A stretch of 64,000 bases of DNA from Nonomuraea sediminis (GTDB lineage: Bacteria; Actinomycetota; Actinomycetes; Streptosporangiales; Streptosporangiaceae). Positions within the stretch are counted from its first letter, which is position 1, and every line of letters starts with the position of its first letter. Positions 8,357 to 17,068 of the stretch are shown here, one piece after another. The stretch covers positions 434,001 through 498,000 of the forward strand of contig NZ_JAHDTI010000011.1 in assembly GCF_018531495.1 (NCBI RefSeq). The letters run 5' to 3'. The position numbers and the translations under genes were made by a program. Under the pieces are notes generated by a model that did not search any database, was not told the DNA's origin, and was given only the letters and a program-made list of their open reading frames with translations.

Positions 8357-9426
8357 GACTGTACGGTCTGCCTCTCGGTGTGCGTGGGCGCGTCCGGCAC
8401 CTTGGCCGGGCGCCCGATGGCGAACTCCTTGCGCAGCACGGGGACGACCTCCTCGCCGAGGAGGTCCAGCTGCTCGAGCACGGTCTTCAGCGGAAGCCCG
8501 GCGTGGTCCATCAGGAACAGCTGCCGCTGGTAGTCGCCGAACGACTGGCGGAAGGCCAGCGTCCTGTCGATGATCTCCTGCGGGCTGCCCACGGCCAGCG
8601 GCGTCTCGGCCATGAACTCCTCCAGCGACGGCCCGTGCCCGTAGACCGGGGCGTTGTCGAAGTAGGGCCGGAACTCGCGGACGGCGTCCTGGGAGTTCTT
8701 GCGGATGAACACCTGCCCGCCCAGCCCGACGATGGCCTGCTCGGGGGTGCCGTGCCCGTAGTGGGCGTAGCGCTGCCTGTACAGGCTGATCAGGCGCTGG
8801 AAGTGCTCCTTGGGCCAGAAGATGTTGTTGGCGAAGAACCCGTCGCCGTAGTAGGCCGCCTGCTCGGCGATCTCCGGGCTGCGGATCGAGCCGTGCCACA
8901 CGAACGGCGGCACGCCGTCCAGCGGCCGCGGCGTCGAGGTGAACCCCTGCAGCGGCGTGCGGAAGCGGCCCTCCCAGTCGACCACGTCCTCGCGCCACAG
9001 CCGGTGCAGCAGCGCGTAGTTCTCGATGGCCAGCGGGATCCCCTGGCGCATGTCCTGGCCGAACCACGGATACACGGGACCGGTGTTGCCGCGGCCCAGC
9101 ATGACGTCGACCCGCCCGTCGGCCAGGTGCTGCAGCATCGCGAAGTCCTCGGCGATCTTGACGGGGTCGTTCGTCGTGATCAGCGTGGTCGCGGTCGACA
9201 GCACCAGCCGTGAGGTCTTCGCGGCGATGTAGCCGAGCATGGTCGTGGGCGACGACGGCACGAACGGCGGGTTGTGGTGCTCGCCGGTCGCGAACACGTC
9301 CAGCCCGACCTCCTCGGCCTTGAGCGCGATGGCCACCATCGCCTTGATCCGCTCGTGCTCGGTCGGTGTCCTGCCCGTGGTCGGGTCCATGGTCACGTCG
9401 CCGACGCTGAAGATCCCGAACTGCAT
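8353..9426 (-). CDS. luciferase-like (LLM) flavin-dependent monooxygenase, CE1758 type
   Basis: TIM-barrel FMNH2-dependent monooxygenase of 357 residues. Landmarks are FATGEHHNPPF near residue 46, RLVLSTATTLITTNDPVK near 74, and VDVMLGRGNTGPVYPWFG near 105. It is co-transcribed with its reductase partner, with a 4-base overlap, in the arrangement typical of the CE1758/CE1759 pair. It acts in the cytoplasm. The 89-base gap upstream carries its promoter and the end of the rodA transcript. The physiological substrate is unknown. Confidence 0.9.
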   Translation of the reverse strand: MQFGIFSVGDVTMDPTTGRTPTEHERIKAMVAIALKAEEVGLDVFATGEHHNPPFVPSSPTTMLGYIAAKTSRLVLSTATTLITTNDPVKIAEDFAMLQHLADGRVDVMLGRGNTGPVYPWFGQDMRQGIPLAIENYALLHRLWREDVVDWEGRFRTPLQGFTSTPRPLDGVPPFVWHGSIRSPEIAEQAAYYGDGFFANNIFWPKEHFQRLISLYRQRYAHYGHGTPEQAIVGLGGQVFIRKNSQDAVREFRPYFDNAPVYGHGPSLEEFMAETPLAVGSPQEIIDRTLAFRQSFGDYQRQLFLMDHAGLPLKTVLEQLDLLGEEVVPVLRKEFAIGRPAKVPDAPTHTERQTVQS

Positions 9427-9480
9427 TTCGGTCACCAATCTTGACTGTTGAAAGTTTAACCCACTAAGCGCGAGCGACCC

Positions 9481-9495
9481 CGTGGTTATTCCACG
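9481..9495 (-). terminator. possible terminator after rodA
   Basis: Stem CGTGG/CCACG with loop TTATT just downstream of the rodA stop. It is short and lacks a U-tract, so it is only a candidate end for the mre-mrd-rod transcript. Confidence 0.3.
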
Positions 9496-9515
9496 CCCAG
9501 GGTATGACGGGGACC

Positions 9516-10649
9516 CTACGCCCGTCCGGTGCGGTGGATCGCCTGCAGCAGGCCGACCGCCACCAGCCCGGCCACCGTGGCCGACCCGCCGTACGACACG
9601 AACGGCAGCGGCACCCCGATGACCGGCACCAGCCCCACGGTCATGCCGACGTTCACGAACGTCTGGAACGCGAGCCAGCACACCACCGCGCCCGCCACCG
9701 CCGTCCCGTACGGCGAGCCGCTGCGCAGCCCGATCGCCAGCCCCCGCCACAGCAGCACGCAGATCAACGCCAGGATGGCCAGCGCGCCGAGGAAGCCGAG
9801 CTCCTCGCCCGCCACCGTGAAGACGAAGTCCGTGTGCTGCTCGGGCACGAAGTGACCGGCGGTCTGCTCGCCGTGGAACAGCCCCTTGCCCAGCAGCCCG
9901 CCCGATCCGATCGCGATGCGGGCCTGCGCGGCCGTGTAGCCGGCCCCGGCCGGGTCGGCGCCGGGATCGGCCAACACCAGCAGCCGCCGCAGCTGGTAGG
10001 GCCGGACCAGGCCGAACCGCCAGGCCGCCGCGCCCGCCGCCGCCCCGGCCACCACCAGCGCGAGCAGCCACCGCTTGGGCGCGCCCGACACCAGCAGCGC
10101 GCCCAGCACCATGGCGCAGAACACCAGCATCGTGCCCAGGTCGGGCTGCAGCAGGATCAGCCCGACCGGGACCGCCGCCAGCACCAGCGCAAGCAGCACG
10201 CCGCCGAACCCGGGCCGGTGCTCGCCCTCGCGCAGCTCGCCGAGCGGCACGGCGAACGCGAGCGCCAGCGCCACCTTGGCCACCTCGGACGGCTGCAGCC
10301 GCACCCCGGCGATCAGCGGGATCCACGAGTGGGCGCCGTTGACCCGCACGCCCAGCGGGGTCAGCACGACGACGAGCAGCGCCACGGCCAGCACGTACGC
10401 CACCGGCACGTAGGCGCGCAGCATCCGCAGGTCGCAGCGGGAGACCAGCCACATCAGCGCCAGCCCCACCGCCACGCTGCCGGCCTGCCGCAGCAGCAGC
10501 GACCGGTCCTGCTCCAGCCGGGTCGCCGACCACACCAGCACCAGCCCCACGCCGGACAGCGCCACGGCCGCCCCGGCGAGCACCCAGTCCGGCGCCCCCA
10601 GCACCGGCGTCCACGACAGCCGCCCCCGGATGCCTGTCGTCGAGGTCAT
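9516..10649 (-). CDS. rodA: peptidoglycan glycosyltransferase RodA (SEDS family)
   Basis: Polytopic membrane protein of 377 residues that polymerises lipid II into glycan strands during lateral wall growth. About ten hydrophobic segments are visible. Characteristic SEDS stretches are VRVNGAHSWIPL, LQPSEVAKVALAL, LLLQPDLGT-like ILLQPDLGTMLVF, and the C-terminal IGVPLPFVSYGGSA. It overlaps its partner transpeptidase mrdA by 4 bases and closes the mreB-mreC-mreD-mrdA-rodA operon. RodA rather than FtsW is favoured because of these neighbours. Confidence 0.93.
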   Translation of the reverse strand: MTSTTGIRGRLSWTPVLGAPDWVLAGAAVALSGVGLVLVWSATRLEQDRSLLLRQAGSVAVGLALMWLVSRCDLRMLRAYVPVAYVLAVALLVVVLTPLGVRVNGAHSWIPLIAGVRLQPSEVAKVALALAFAVPLGELREGEHRPGFGGVLLALVLAAVPVGLILLQPDLGTMLVFCAMVLGALLVSGAPKRWLLALVVAGAAAGAAAWRFGLVRPYQLRRLLVLADPGADPAGAGYTAAQARIAIGSGGLLGKGLFHGEQTAGHFVPEQHTDFVFTVAGEELGFLGALAILALICVLLWRGLAIGLRSGSPYGTAVAGAVVCWLAFQTFVNVGMTVGLVPVIGVPLPFVSYGGSATVAGLVAVGLLQAIHRTGRA

Positions 10650-12454
10650 CGGGTCTCCCTCAGGCCGTCGATGCCCTCCCAGATCTGCCTGGCGGCGGGT
10701 GCCGCTCCCCGGGCGCCGCGCCCGCCCTCCGACAGGACCACGACCACCGTGTAGGCGGGGTCGGGGGCGAAGGAGGCGAACCAGGAGGTGTCCCGGTGCC
10801 CGGCGGACTCGGCCGTGCCCGTCTTGCCCGCCACCGCGATCCTCCCGAACGGGAACCCCTTGAAGGCGGCGGCAGCCGTACCCGAGCGCGGGACGCCGGC
10901 CAGCGCGCCCCTGATGTAGGCGAGCGTGGCGGCCGATGCGGGCAGGCGGCCCGTGACGGGCGGCACGATCGAGCGGACCGTCGTCCCGTCGGGCCGTACG
11001 ACGCGCTCGCCCACGCGCGGCGCGTAGAGCGTGCCGCCGTTGGCCAGCGCCGCGTAGGCGCGCGCCAGCTGCAGCGGCGTCACCAGCACCCCGCCCTGCC
11101 CGATGGCGAAGTTGGCCGCGTCACCCGGTCGCGGGCTCGCCTGCGGCACCGCGCCCGCCGCCTCGCCCGGCAGGTCGATCCCGGTGCGGGTCCCGAAGCC
11201 GAAGCCCGTCGCGGTCCTGCGCGGCACGTCCGAGCGCCGCCGCCACAGCTCGTCCGCGATCCGGTAGAAGACCGTGTCGCACGACTTCACCAGGGCCTGG
11301 CGCATCGTCATGATGCCCAGGTCGGCCGAGGCGAAGTTGCGGAACAGCCGGTCGCCCACGGTGTAGCCGCTCGGGCAGCCGTAGCGGCCGTCGAGCCGGT
11401 ATCCGGCGTTCGCGGCCGCCGCCACGGAGGCGACCTTCCAGGTGGAGCCGGGCGCCCACTGCCCCTGCACGGCCCGCGACAGCAGCGGCAACCCGGCGTA
11501 CTGCCTGGCCGTCACCCCGCCCGTCCACACCGACGGGTCGTAGCCCGGGTACCCGGCCAGCGCCGCGACCCGCCCGGTGTTCGACTCGAGCACCACGACC
11601 GCGCCCGAGGTGCCGCCCGTGCGGGTCAACGCCGTGGCCAGGGCCCGCTCGGCGATCACCTGGATGCGCGCGTCGAGGCTGGTCACCAGGGAGTTCCCGG
11701 TTGTGGCCGGGTCCTGCGCGACCACCCGGGTGACGCGTCCGGCGTTGTCCACGGCCACCACGCGGCGGCCCGGCCGCCCGGCCAGGTCCCGGTCGTAGAC
11801 GGCCTCCAGCCCGTCGCGCCCCACGCCCGCCTGCAGGTATCCCAGGGTGTGCCCGGCCGCCTCCCCGTAGGGGTAGACCCGGATCGGGCGCAGCTCGGTG
11901 GTGACGCCGGGGAAGTCGGCCTGCCGTTCGGTGATCTGCAGCGCGACCTGCACCGGCACGCCGTCCGCGACGGGGATCTGTTCGTACGGCGAGCCAGGCC
12001 AGCACGGGCGCGGCACGCCAGGCCCGCACGTCCTGATCTTCCCGGCCAGCCGCTCGTACGGCTGCCGCAGCACGGCCGCCAGCCGCCCGAGCACGGCCCG
12101 CCCGCCGTCGGCCTGGTGCGCCAGCGCGACCCCGTCCACCGACACGACCGGCACGGTCTTGTTGGCCACCAGCGGCCTGCCTGCGGCGTCCAGGATCTGC
12201 CCGCGCAACGGAGCCAGCGCCACCGTCCGCACCGACACGTTCACCGCCGCCCGCACGTACCGATCCCCGTCGACGACCTGCAGCAGCCACAACCGTCCCG
12301 CCAGCGTCACCATCAACCCCACCACCACGACCCGGAGCACCCCCACCCGCCGCGCCCTCGCTCCCGTCCTGGCTCCGCGCCTTCGCACTGCCGGTTGCGC
12401 GCCGACCACGTTGCGCCGGGGTCCGCCGTACGGCCCCTCGCCGTACCGGCGCAT
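10646..12454 (-). CDS. mrdA: penicillin-binding protein 2 (elongation transpeptidase)
   Basis: Class B penicillin-binding protein of about 602 residues that cross-links glycan made by RodA. An N-terminal cytoplasmic stretch is followed by one membrane anchor (VLRVVVVGLMVTLAGRLWLL), a PBP dimerisation domain, and a transpeptidase domain with catalytic STWK (after WAPG), SCD and KTGTAES motifs. ATG 12454 is 22 bases after the mreD stop; a later GTG just before the anchor is possible. The basic N-terminus (MRRYGEGPYGG) is encoded by a 78-bp repeat whose second copy encodes the C-terminus of MreD. Confidence 0.9.
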   Translation of the reverse strand: MRRYGEGPYGGPRRNVVGAQPAVRRRGARTGARARRVGVLRVVVVGLMVTLAGRLWLLQVVDGDRYVRAAVNVSVRTVALAPLRGQILDAAGRPLVANKTVPVVSVDGVALAHQADGGRAVLGRLAAVLRQPYERLAGKIRTCGPGVPRPCWPGSPYEQIPVADGVPVQVALQITERQADFPGVTTELRPIRVYPYGEAAGHTLGYLQAGVGRDGLEAVYDRDLAGRPGRRVVAVDNAGRVTRVVAQDPATTGNSLVTSLDARIQVIAERALATALTRTGGTSGAVVVLESNTGRVAALAGYPGYDPSVWTGGVTARQYAGLPLLSRAVQGQWAPGSTWKVASVAAAANAGYRLDGRYGCPSGYTVGDRLFRNFASADLGIMTMRQALVKSCDTVFYRIADELWRRRSDVPRRTATGFGFGTRTGIDLPGEAAGAVPQASPRPGDAANFAIGQGGVLVTPLQLARAYAALANGGTLYAPRVGERVVRPDGTTVRSIVPPVTGRLPASAATLAYIRGALAGVPRSGTAAAAFKGFPFGRIAVAGKTGTAESAGHRDTSWFASFAPDPAYTVVVVLSEGGRGARGAAPAARQIWEGIDGLRETR

Positions 12455-12461
12455 GAGGGTG
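12384..12461. repeat. 78-bp repeat, copy A (start of mrdA)
   Basis: This stretch matches 12523-12600 at about 72 of 78 positions, in the same orientation and 139 bases apart. On the minus strand it includes the mrdA start codon. One of the few differences between copies turns AGG (copy B) into ATG (copy A), so copy A provides the start codon. Confidence 0.9.
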
Positions 12462-12476
12462 CCCGCGGCCCCTCGC

Positions 12477-13088
12477 CTAACCACGGCGCGCCCCGAAGGC
12501 GGAGGCCGTGCCGCGCCGCACTCGCAGTGCCGGTTGCGCGCCGACCACGTCGCGCCGGGCTCCGCCGTACCACCCCTCGCCGTACCGGCGCCTGAGGGTG
12601 ATCCCCGGAGGTGATCCGCGCGCGCCCGCTCGCCTGAGCAGGGTGGGATCGTGCCAGGCAGGGGTGCGGAGGCGGAGGGCGGCGGTGAGCAGGGCGGCGG
12701 CGGCGGCCGTCCAGGCGAGCGTCCACGGCAGCCAGGCCGTGACCGTGATCCAGGAGGCGTCGCCGAGCAGCAGGGTCGCCGCCGCGCGGAGGACGAGCCC
12801 GGCGCACGCCCCGAGCACCAGCGCCGCGAGCCGTCCCTCACCGAAGCGCCCGGCCACCAGCCCCACCACGGCCAGCACGAACGCGTCCCGCCCCACGGTG
12901 TGATCCGCGGGCGGCACGAGGTCCACGGCCAGCCCGGCCGCGAAGCCGCCCGCGCACCCCCACAGCGCACCGCGCGACAGCGCGACCCACAGCACCCCGA
13001 GCAGCACCACGTCGGGCGCGCCCCACGGCAGCGTGTTCAGCACCATCACCTGGACCAGCGGCAGCACGGCCAGCACCACCAGCGCCAT
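12477..13088 (-). CDS. mreD: rod-shape-determining protein MreD
   Basis: Small integral membrane protein of 203 residues in the elongasome. Four to five hydrophobic segments span residues 1-150, starting MALVVLAVLPLVQVMVLNTLP, with the PDVVLLGVLWVAL and GGFAAGLAVDL patches usual for actinobacterial MreD. The last 45 or so residues are an arginine/glycine-rich cytoplasmic tail (RRRYGEGWYGGARR) encoded by the 78-bp repeat and absent from ordinary MreD proteins. It lies 3 bases after mreC and 22 bases before mrdA. Confidence 0.88.
   Translation of the reverse strand: MALVVLAVLPLVQVMVLNTLPWGAPDVVLLGVLWVALSRGALWGCAGGFAAGLAVDLVPPADHTVGRDAFVLAVVGLVAGRFGEGRLAALVLGACAGLVLRAAATLLLGDASWITVTAWLPWTLAWTAAAAALLTAALRLRTPAWHDPTLLRRAGARGSPPGITLRRRYGEGWYGGARRDVVGAQPALRVRRGTASAFGARRG
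12523..12600. repeat. 78-bp repeat, copy B (end of mreD)
   Basis: Second copy of the repeat, inside the 3' end of mreD. It is read in the same phase relative to the repeat as copy A, giving RRYGEG-x-YGG-x-RR in both proteins. Confidence 0.9.
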
Positions 13089-13091
13089 GGC

Positions 13092-13799
13092 TCACCCCAC
13101 CACGGTCACGAGGTCGAGAGCCGACACCCGCGCGGCGGGACGCACCACCGCCTCGAGCACCGCCCCTGCCGGGTCAGCCGAGACCCGCACGACGCTGCCG
13201 ATGAGCACCCCCGGCCGGTACGGCCGGCCGCCCTCGGACCCGAGCGTCACCACCCGGTCCCCGGCCTTGACCGGCGCGTCGGGACTGAACAGCCGGAGCC
13301 GCAGCAGCCCCTGGCCCGGCACCCCGCTCACCAGCCCCAGCTCGCCCGAGCCCGCCACCCGCGCGCCCACCGAGGAGTCCGGGTCGGTGATCAGCCCGAC
13401 GGTCGCGCTCGACGGCCCGGCCCAGGTCACCTTCCCGACCAGGCCGTCGGCGTTCACCACGGTGACGTCCCGCGCGACGCCCCCGGCGGCTCCGGCGTCG
13501 ATCGTCACGCTCTGGCCCTGCCCGAACCCCACCACGTGCGCGGGAACGCCCCGCGCGGACGTGCCCGCGGAAGCCGGAGCGGTCAGGACGGCCGTCCGCA
13601 GCCTGGCGTTCTCGCGCTCGAGCGCGTCCACCCGGCCGGTGCCCGTCCACAGCAGGGCCACGGAGCCGAGGGCGCGCTCGGCCGTGCCGTACACGACGGA
13701 ACCGGCCGCGCGCAGCGGGGTGAGCGGCACCAGGTAGCGGTCCACGCCCACCAGCGCCGCCGCCAGCACCACCAGCAGGAACGACGCCCAGGCCCTCAT
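13092..13799 (-). CDS. mreC: rod-shape-determining protein MreC
   Basis: Elongasome scaffold of 235 residues: one N-terminal membrane anchor (WASFLLVVLAAALVGVDRY), a coiled-coil segment around residues 55-70 (VDALERENARLRTAV), then the extracytoplasmic double beta-barrel with GFGQGQSVTIDAGAAGGV and VGLITDPDSSVGARV. It links MreB and MreD inside to PBP2 outside. It overlaps mreB by 4 bases. It is somewhat shorter than typical MreC proteins but no core motif is missing. Confidence 0.93.
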   Translation of the reverse strand: MRAWASFLLVVLAAALVGVDRYLVPLTPLRAAGSVVYGTAERALGSVALLWTGTGRVDALERENARLRTAVLTAPASAGTSARGVPAHVVGFGQGQSVTIDAGAAGGVARDVTVVNADGLVGKVTWAGPSSATVGLITDPDSSVGARVAGSGELGLVSGVPGQGLLRLRLFSPDAPVKAGDRVVTLGSEGGRPYRPGVLIGSVVRVSADPAGAVLEAVVRPAARVSALDLVTVVG

Positions 13800-14986
13800 C
13801 GCCGCGACCACTCGGGCAGCAGCACGTCCCGCATCGCCTGGAAGCGCTCCACGCAGCGGCCCGCGCCCAGCGCGACCGAGTACAGCGGCCTGTCCACCAC
13901 CCTGATCGGCATGCCGGTGGCCTCGCCCATCCGCTCGGCCAGCCCGCGCAGCAGCGCGCCGCCCCCGGTCAGCACGATGCCGTTGTCCAGCAGGTCGCCC
14001 GCCAGCTCGGCCGGGCACTGGTCGAGCGTCGCCTGCACCGCGTCGATGATCGTCTGGACCGTGTCCTCGATGCCCTCGCTGATCTCCGCCACGGAGAGCG
14101 TCGCGGTCTTCGGCAGCCCCGTCACCAGGTCGCGGCCCCTGACGGGCGCCGACTCGTCGGGGTCGAGCGGTTCGGGCCGCAAGTCCCGGGCGGGCTCGGC
14201 CTTCTGCCTGGCGCGGAAGGGGTTCCATGAACGCTGGGCGGGGCCGGATTCGGCCTCGTCGGCCAGCTTGAGGTTCGCCGTGAGGACGATCCGGTGGCGG
14301 CCGCGCGGCTCGGACCCGGGCTGGGCCACGGCCGGCTTCACCATGCCCAGGCCGATCTTGAGCCGCTCCGCCGTACGCTCGCCGAGCAGCAGCGCGTGCT
14401 CCTTCTTGACGTAGGAGATGATCGCCTCGTCCAGCTCGTCGCCGCCGACGCGCAGCGACTTGGAGACCACCACGCCGCTCAGCGAGACGATCGCCACCTC
14501 GGTGGTGCCGCCGCCGATGTCGACGACCATGTTGCCCGACGCCTCGCCCACCTTCAGCCCGGCGCCGATCGCCGCCGCCATCGGCTCCTCGATGATGTGC
14601 ACCCGCCGGGCGCCAGCCTCGTAGGCGGCCTCCTTGACGGCCCGCTGCTCGATCGAGGTGGTCCCGCTCGGCACCGCGACGACGATCCGCGGCTTGGCCA
14701 GGAACCGGTGCGGGTGCGCCCGCTGGATGAACATCCGCAGCATCCGCTCGGCCGCCTCCAGATCGGCGATCACACCGTCCTTGAGCGGGCGGATGGTCGC
14801 GATGTGCGGGGGAGTGCGGCCCATCATCCGCTTGGCCGCCTTGCCGACGGCCACCACGTGGTTCCTGGACAGGTTGATCGCGATCACGGAGGGCTCGTTC
14901 AGCACGATGCCCTTCCTGCGCACGTACACGAGCGTGTTCGCGGTCCCTAAGTCGACCGCCATGTCATGACCGAGGAGGAGTCCCAT
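13796..14986 (-). CDS. mreB: rod-shape-determining protein MreB (actin homologue)
   Basis: Actin-like ATPase of 396 residues that forms membrane-bound filaments directing wall synthesis. ATP-binding motifs are clear: DLGTANTLVY (12-21), DIGGGTTEVA (156-165), and GIVLTGGGALLRGL near 335. It is about 50 residues longer than usual. The extra stretch, roughly residues 217-280, is rich in Pro, Arg, Glu and Asp and lies between LKIGLG and the conserved VRGRDLVTGLPK. First gene of the mreB-mreC-mreD-mrdA-rodA operon; the 111-147 bases upstream hold its promoter and that of the divergent hydrolase-like gene. Confidence 0.93.
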   Translation of the reverse strand: MGLLLGHDMAVDLGTANTLVYVRRKGIVLNEPSVIAINLSRNHVVAVGKAAKRMMGRTPPHIATIRPLKDGVIADLEAAERMLRMFIQRAHPHRFLAKPRIVVAVPSGTTSIEQRAVKEAAYEAGARRVHIIEEPMAAAIGAGLKVGEASGNMVVDIGGGTTEVAIVSLSGVVVSKSLRVGGDELDEAIISYVKKEHALLLGERTAERLKIGLGMVKPAVAQPGSEPRGRHRIVLTANLKLADEAESGPAQRSWNPFRARQKAEPARDLRPEPLDPDESAPVRGRDLVTGLPKTATLSVAEISEGIEDTVQTIIDAVQATLDQCPAELAGDLLDNGIVLTGGGALLRGLAERMGEATGMPIRVVDRPLYSVALGAGRCVERFQAMRDVLLPEWSRR

Positions 14987-15133
14987 CGCCGCCGCCCTTC
15001 GAAGAGCCCGCCCCCGCGCTGCCCCCAGAACGCCGCCGCAAACGTACGCTGGTATTTCCCGCTAAGCCAATAGGTATTAAAGGAATGGTGAAACGCCGTG
15101 AGCGTGCCCCCGTGCCGACCTACGCTCGTGCCC

Positions 15134-16024
15134 ATGTCGATCGACGAGAAGCTGCTCCCCGACCCGGAGCGCGCCATGACGGCCGTCCCCGCGCCCGCGG
15201 CGGGTGCCGGCCACTGGGTGGGCGCGCCCAGCGCGGTCGCCGCCGACGGACTGGTTTACCTGGCCTATCGCCTGCGTCGCCCGATCGGTGAGGGGCGCGG
15301 CCACGCGGTCGCGCTGGCCCGCTCGGCCGACGGCGTGCGTTTCGAGACGATGGCGACGATCGCCCGCGAGGAGATGGACGCCGAGTCACTCGAGCGCCCC
15401 GCCCTGGTCCGGACGCCCGAGGGCCGCTGGCGGCTCTACCTGAGCTGTGCCACCACGGGCACCAAGCACTGGCGGGTCGAGGTGCTCGAGGCGGACCACC
15501 CGGCCGCCTTCGACTCGCGCGAGCGCCGTACCGTCCTGCCCGGCGACCCGAAGACGGGCGTCAAGGACCCCGTGATCGTACGGCGCGGCGGCGTGTGGCA
15601 CCTGTGGGCCTCCTGCCATCCGCTGGGCCGGGCCGGCGAGGAGGACCGGATGGTGACCGACTACGCCACCAGCCCCGACGGCCTGGAATGGACCTGGCAC
15701 GGCACCGCGCTGAGCGGCCGCCCCGGCATGTGGGACGCCAGGGGCACCCGCATCAGCGCCGTCCGCTTCACCGGCAATGGCGTGCTGGCCTTCTACGACG
15801 GCCGGGCCGACGCCGCGGAGAACTACGAGGAGCGCACCGGCGTCGCCTACGGCGTCGAACCGGACTCGCTCACCCCGCTGGGCCAGGAGCCCGCCGCCCG
15901 GTCGCCGCACGGCGGGCTGCGCTACCTGGACGTGGTCGATCTGCCCGAAGGGGGAGTGCGGCTGTACTACGAGTACACCCGCGGGGACGGCACGCACGAG
16001 CTGCTGACCGAGCTGCGCGCCTGA
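15134..16024 (+). CDS. five-bladed beta-propeller protein, GH43-like
   Basis: Soluble protein of 296 residues made of repeated beta-rich blades of the type seen in GH43/GH32-like hydrolases: SLERPALVRTPEGRWRLYLS near 80-100, KDPVIVRRGGVWHLWASCHP near 140-160, and the GLRYLDVVDLPEGGVRLYYEY blade near the end. Acidic residues in the second and third blades could be catalytic, but I cannot assign them safely. No signal peptide is seen. GTG 15098 would add 12 residues. The gene is divergent from mreB and converges closely on the sulfotransferase. The substrate is unknown. Confidence 0.6.
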   Translation: MSIDEKLLPDPERAMTAVPAPAAGAGHWVGAPSAVAADGLVYLAYRLRRPIGEGRGHAVALARSADGVRFETMATIAREEMDAESLERPALVRTPEGRWRLYLSCATTGTKHWRVEVLEADHPAAFDSRERRTVLPGDPKTGVKDPVIVRRGGVWHLWASCHPLGRAGEEDRMVTDYATSPDGLEWTWHGTALSGRPGMWDARGTRISAVRFTGNGVLAFYDGRADAAENYEERTGVAYGVEPDSLTPLGQEPAARSPHGGLRYLDVVDLPEGGVRLYYEYTRGDGTHELLTELRA

Positions 16025-16031
16025 CCCAGGG

Positions 16032-16994
16032 TCATCCTGGCCGGGGGCGGCCGTTCCTGGCCTGGCGCTGGCCTGCTGGGCGATGGCCGATCAGGCCGCC
16101 CGCGCGTTCCCTCGGCCGCAGCCAGTCGCCGAAGTCCTCGCCGAGGATCCGCTGTAACAGCTCCACGTCCTCGGCGAAGTGCGGGATCAGTCGCTGCCGC
16201 TGATCCCAGGTGAGCGGCCGCCGGGCCCGTCCGCGCCGTTGGAGGAGCCGTTCGATCGGCTCGCCAAGGGGGCCCGGCAGGCCTCGCCGCAGCGACGACA
16301 GCAGGCGGTGGCCGTGACCCGAAGCCGGGTGCGCGGTCACGTTCTCCCTCGGCACCTGTGACAGCAGGCCCTGCTCCACCCCGAGGAAGGCGCAGATCCT
16401 GTCGAGCGTGTCGGCGGGCCTGTCCACCAGGTCCCGGTAGCGGAAGACGAGCACCTGATCGCGGGGGAAGAGCGTGAACAGGTGGGCGAGCTGCTCGCCG
16501 TACCTGCCCAGGCTCAGGTAGTGCCAGAAGTGCGCCCAGCCGAGCGCGATGCGGCGGGTCTCCTCCTGGCAGGCGCGCACCACGTCGCCGATCGGCTCGA
16601 GCCCGGCCGACCACAGGTGCGTCCAGTTGGAGTGGGCGCGCTCGACCGGGTCGCGCAGGATCACGACGAGCCTGGCGTGCGGGACGGCGGCGTGGACGCG
16701 TCGCTGGGCGTCCAGGTCGTAGAGGTAGAACGGGGTGGACTCGCCCCGCGGCACGCCCGGGGGAGCGGCGGCGAACAGCGCCTCGTAGTCACCGCGGCGC
16801 CAGACGTGCTCGCGGTAGGTCCTGGCGTCGCCGGGCCCCCCCGAGGACGGCGGCGGTCCGTCGGTGAGGAAGTACTTCGGCTCCTTGACGGGAGACAGGT
16901 AGAGACCGGGGTGCGCGCGTAGTGCGGCGTGCAGGGCCGTCGTGCCCGCCTTGGGCGCACCGATCACCAGGAAAGTCGGCATCGGCATGCCCAC
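16032..16994 (-). CDS. PAPS-dependent sulfotransferase domain protein
   Basis: Protein of about 320 residues with the sulfotransferase P-loop-like 5'-phosphosulfate site GAPKAGTTALH (residues 12-22), and the 3'-phosphate site RDPVERAHSNW near 115-125. It would transfer sulfate from PAPS to a hydroxyl or amino group. ExPKYFL near 38-43 is typical of the Sulfotransfer_1/3 families, which modify glycans or secondary metabolites in bacteria. Start codons at 16994 (GTG), 16988 and 16982 are close together. It is divergent from a TetR regulator. The acceptor is unknown. Confidence 0.85.
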   Translation of the reverse strand: MGMPMPTFLVIGAPKAGTTALHAALRAHPGLYLSPVKEPKYFLTDGPPPSSGGPGDARTYREHVWRRGDYEALFAAAPPGVPRGESTPFYLYDLDAQRRVHAAVPHARLVVILRDPVERAHSNWTHLWSAGLEPIGDVVRACQEETRRIALGWAHFWHYLSLGRYGEQLAHLFTLFPRDQVLVFRYRDLVDRPADTLDRICAFLGVEQGLLSQVPRENVTAHPASGHGHRLLSSLRRGLPGPLGEPIERLLQRRGRARRPLTWDQRQRLIPHFAEDVELLQRILGEDFGDWLRPRERAGGLIGHRPAGQRQARNGRPRPG

Positions 16995-17068
16995 ACGTTA
17001 ACCTAGAATCCCTACCAAATATATGGGAAGTATATCCATCAAGCGATTGATTGGATACGGTGGACGGC

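Noticed and set aside
12313-12807. Long minus-strand frame across the mreD/mrdA junction
   Set aside because: It is a shadow of the GC-rich repeats, without start signals or domain resemblance.
16995-17068. TetR operator at the AT-rich ATATA...TATAT stretch
   Set aside because: The symmetry is weak (five-base arms) and no second copy exists; it is left only as the probable promoter region.
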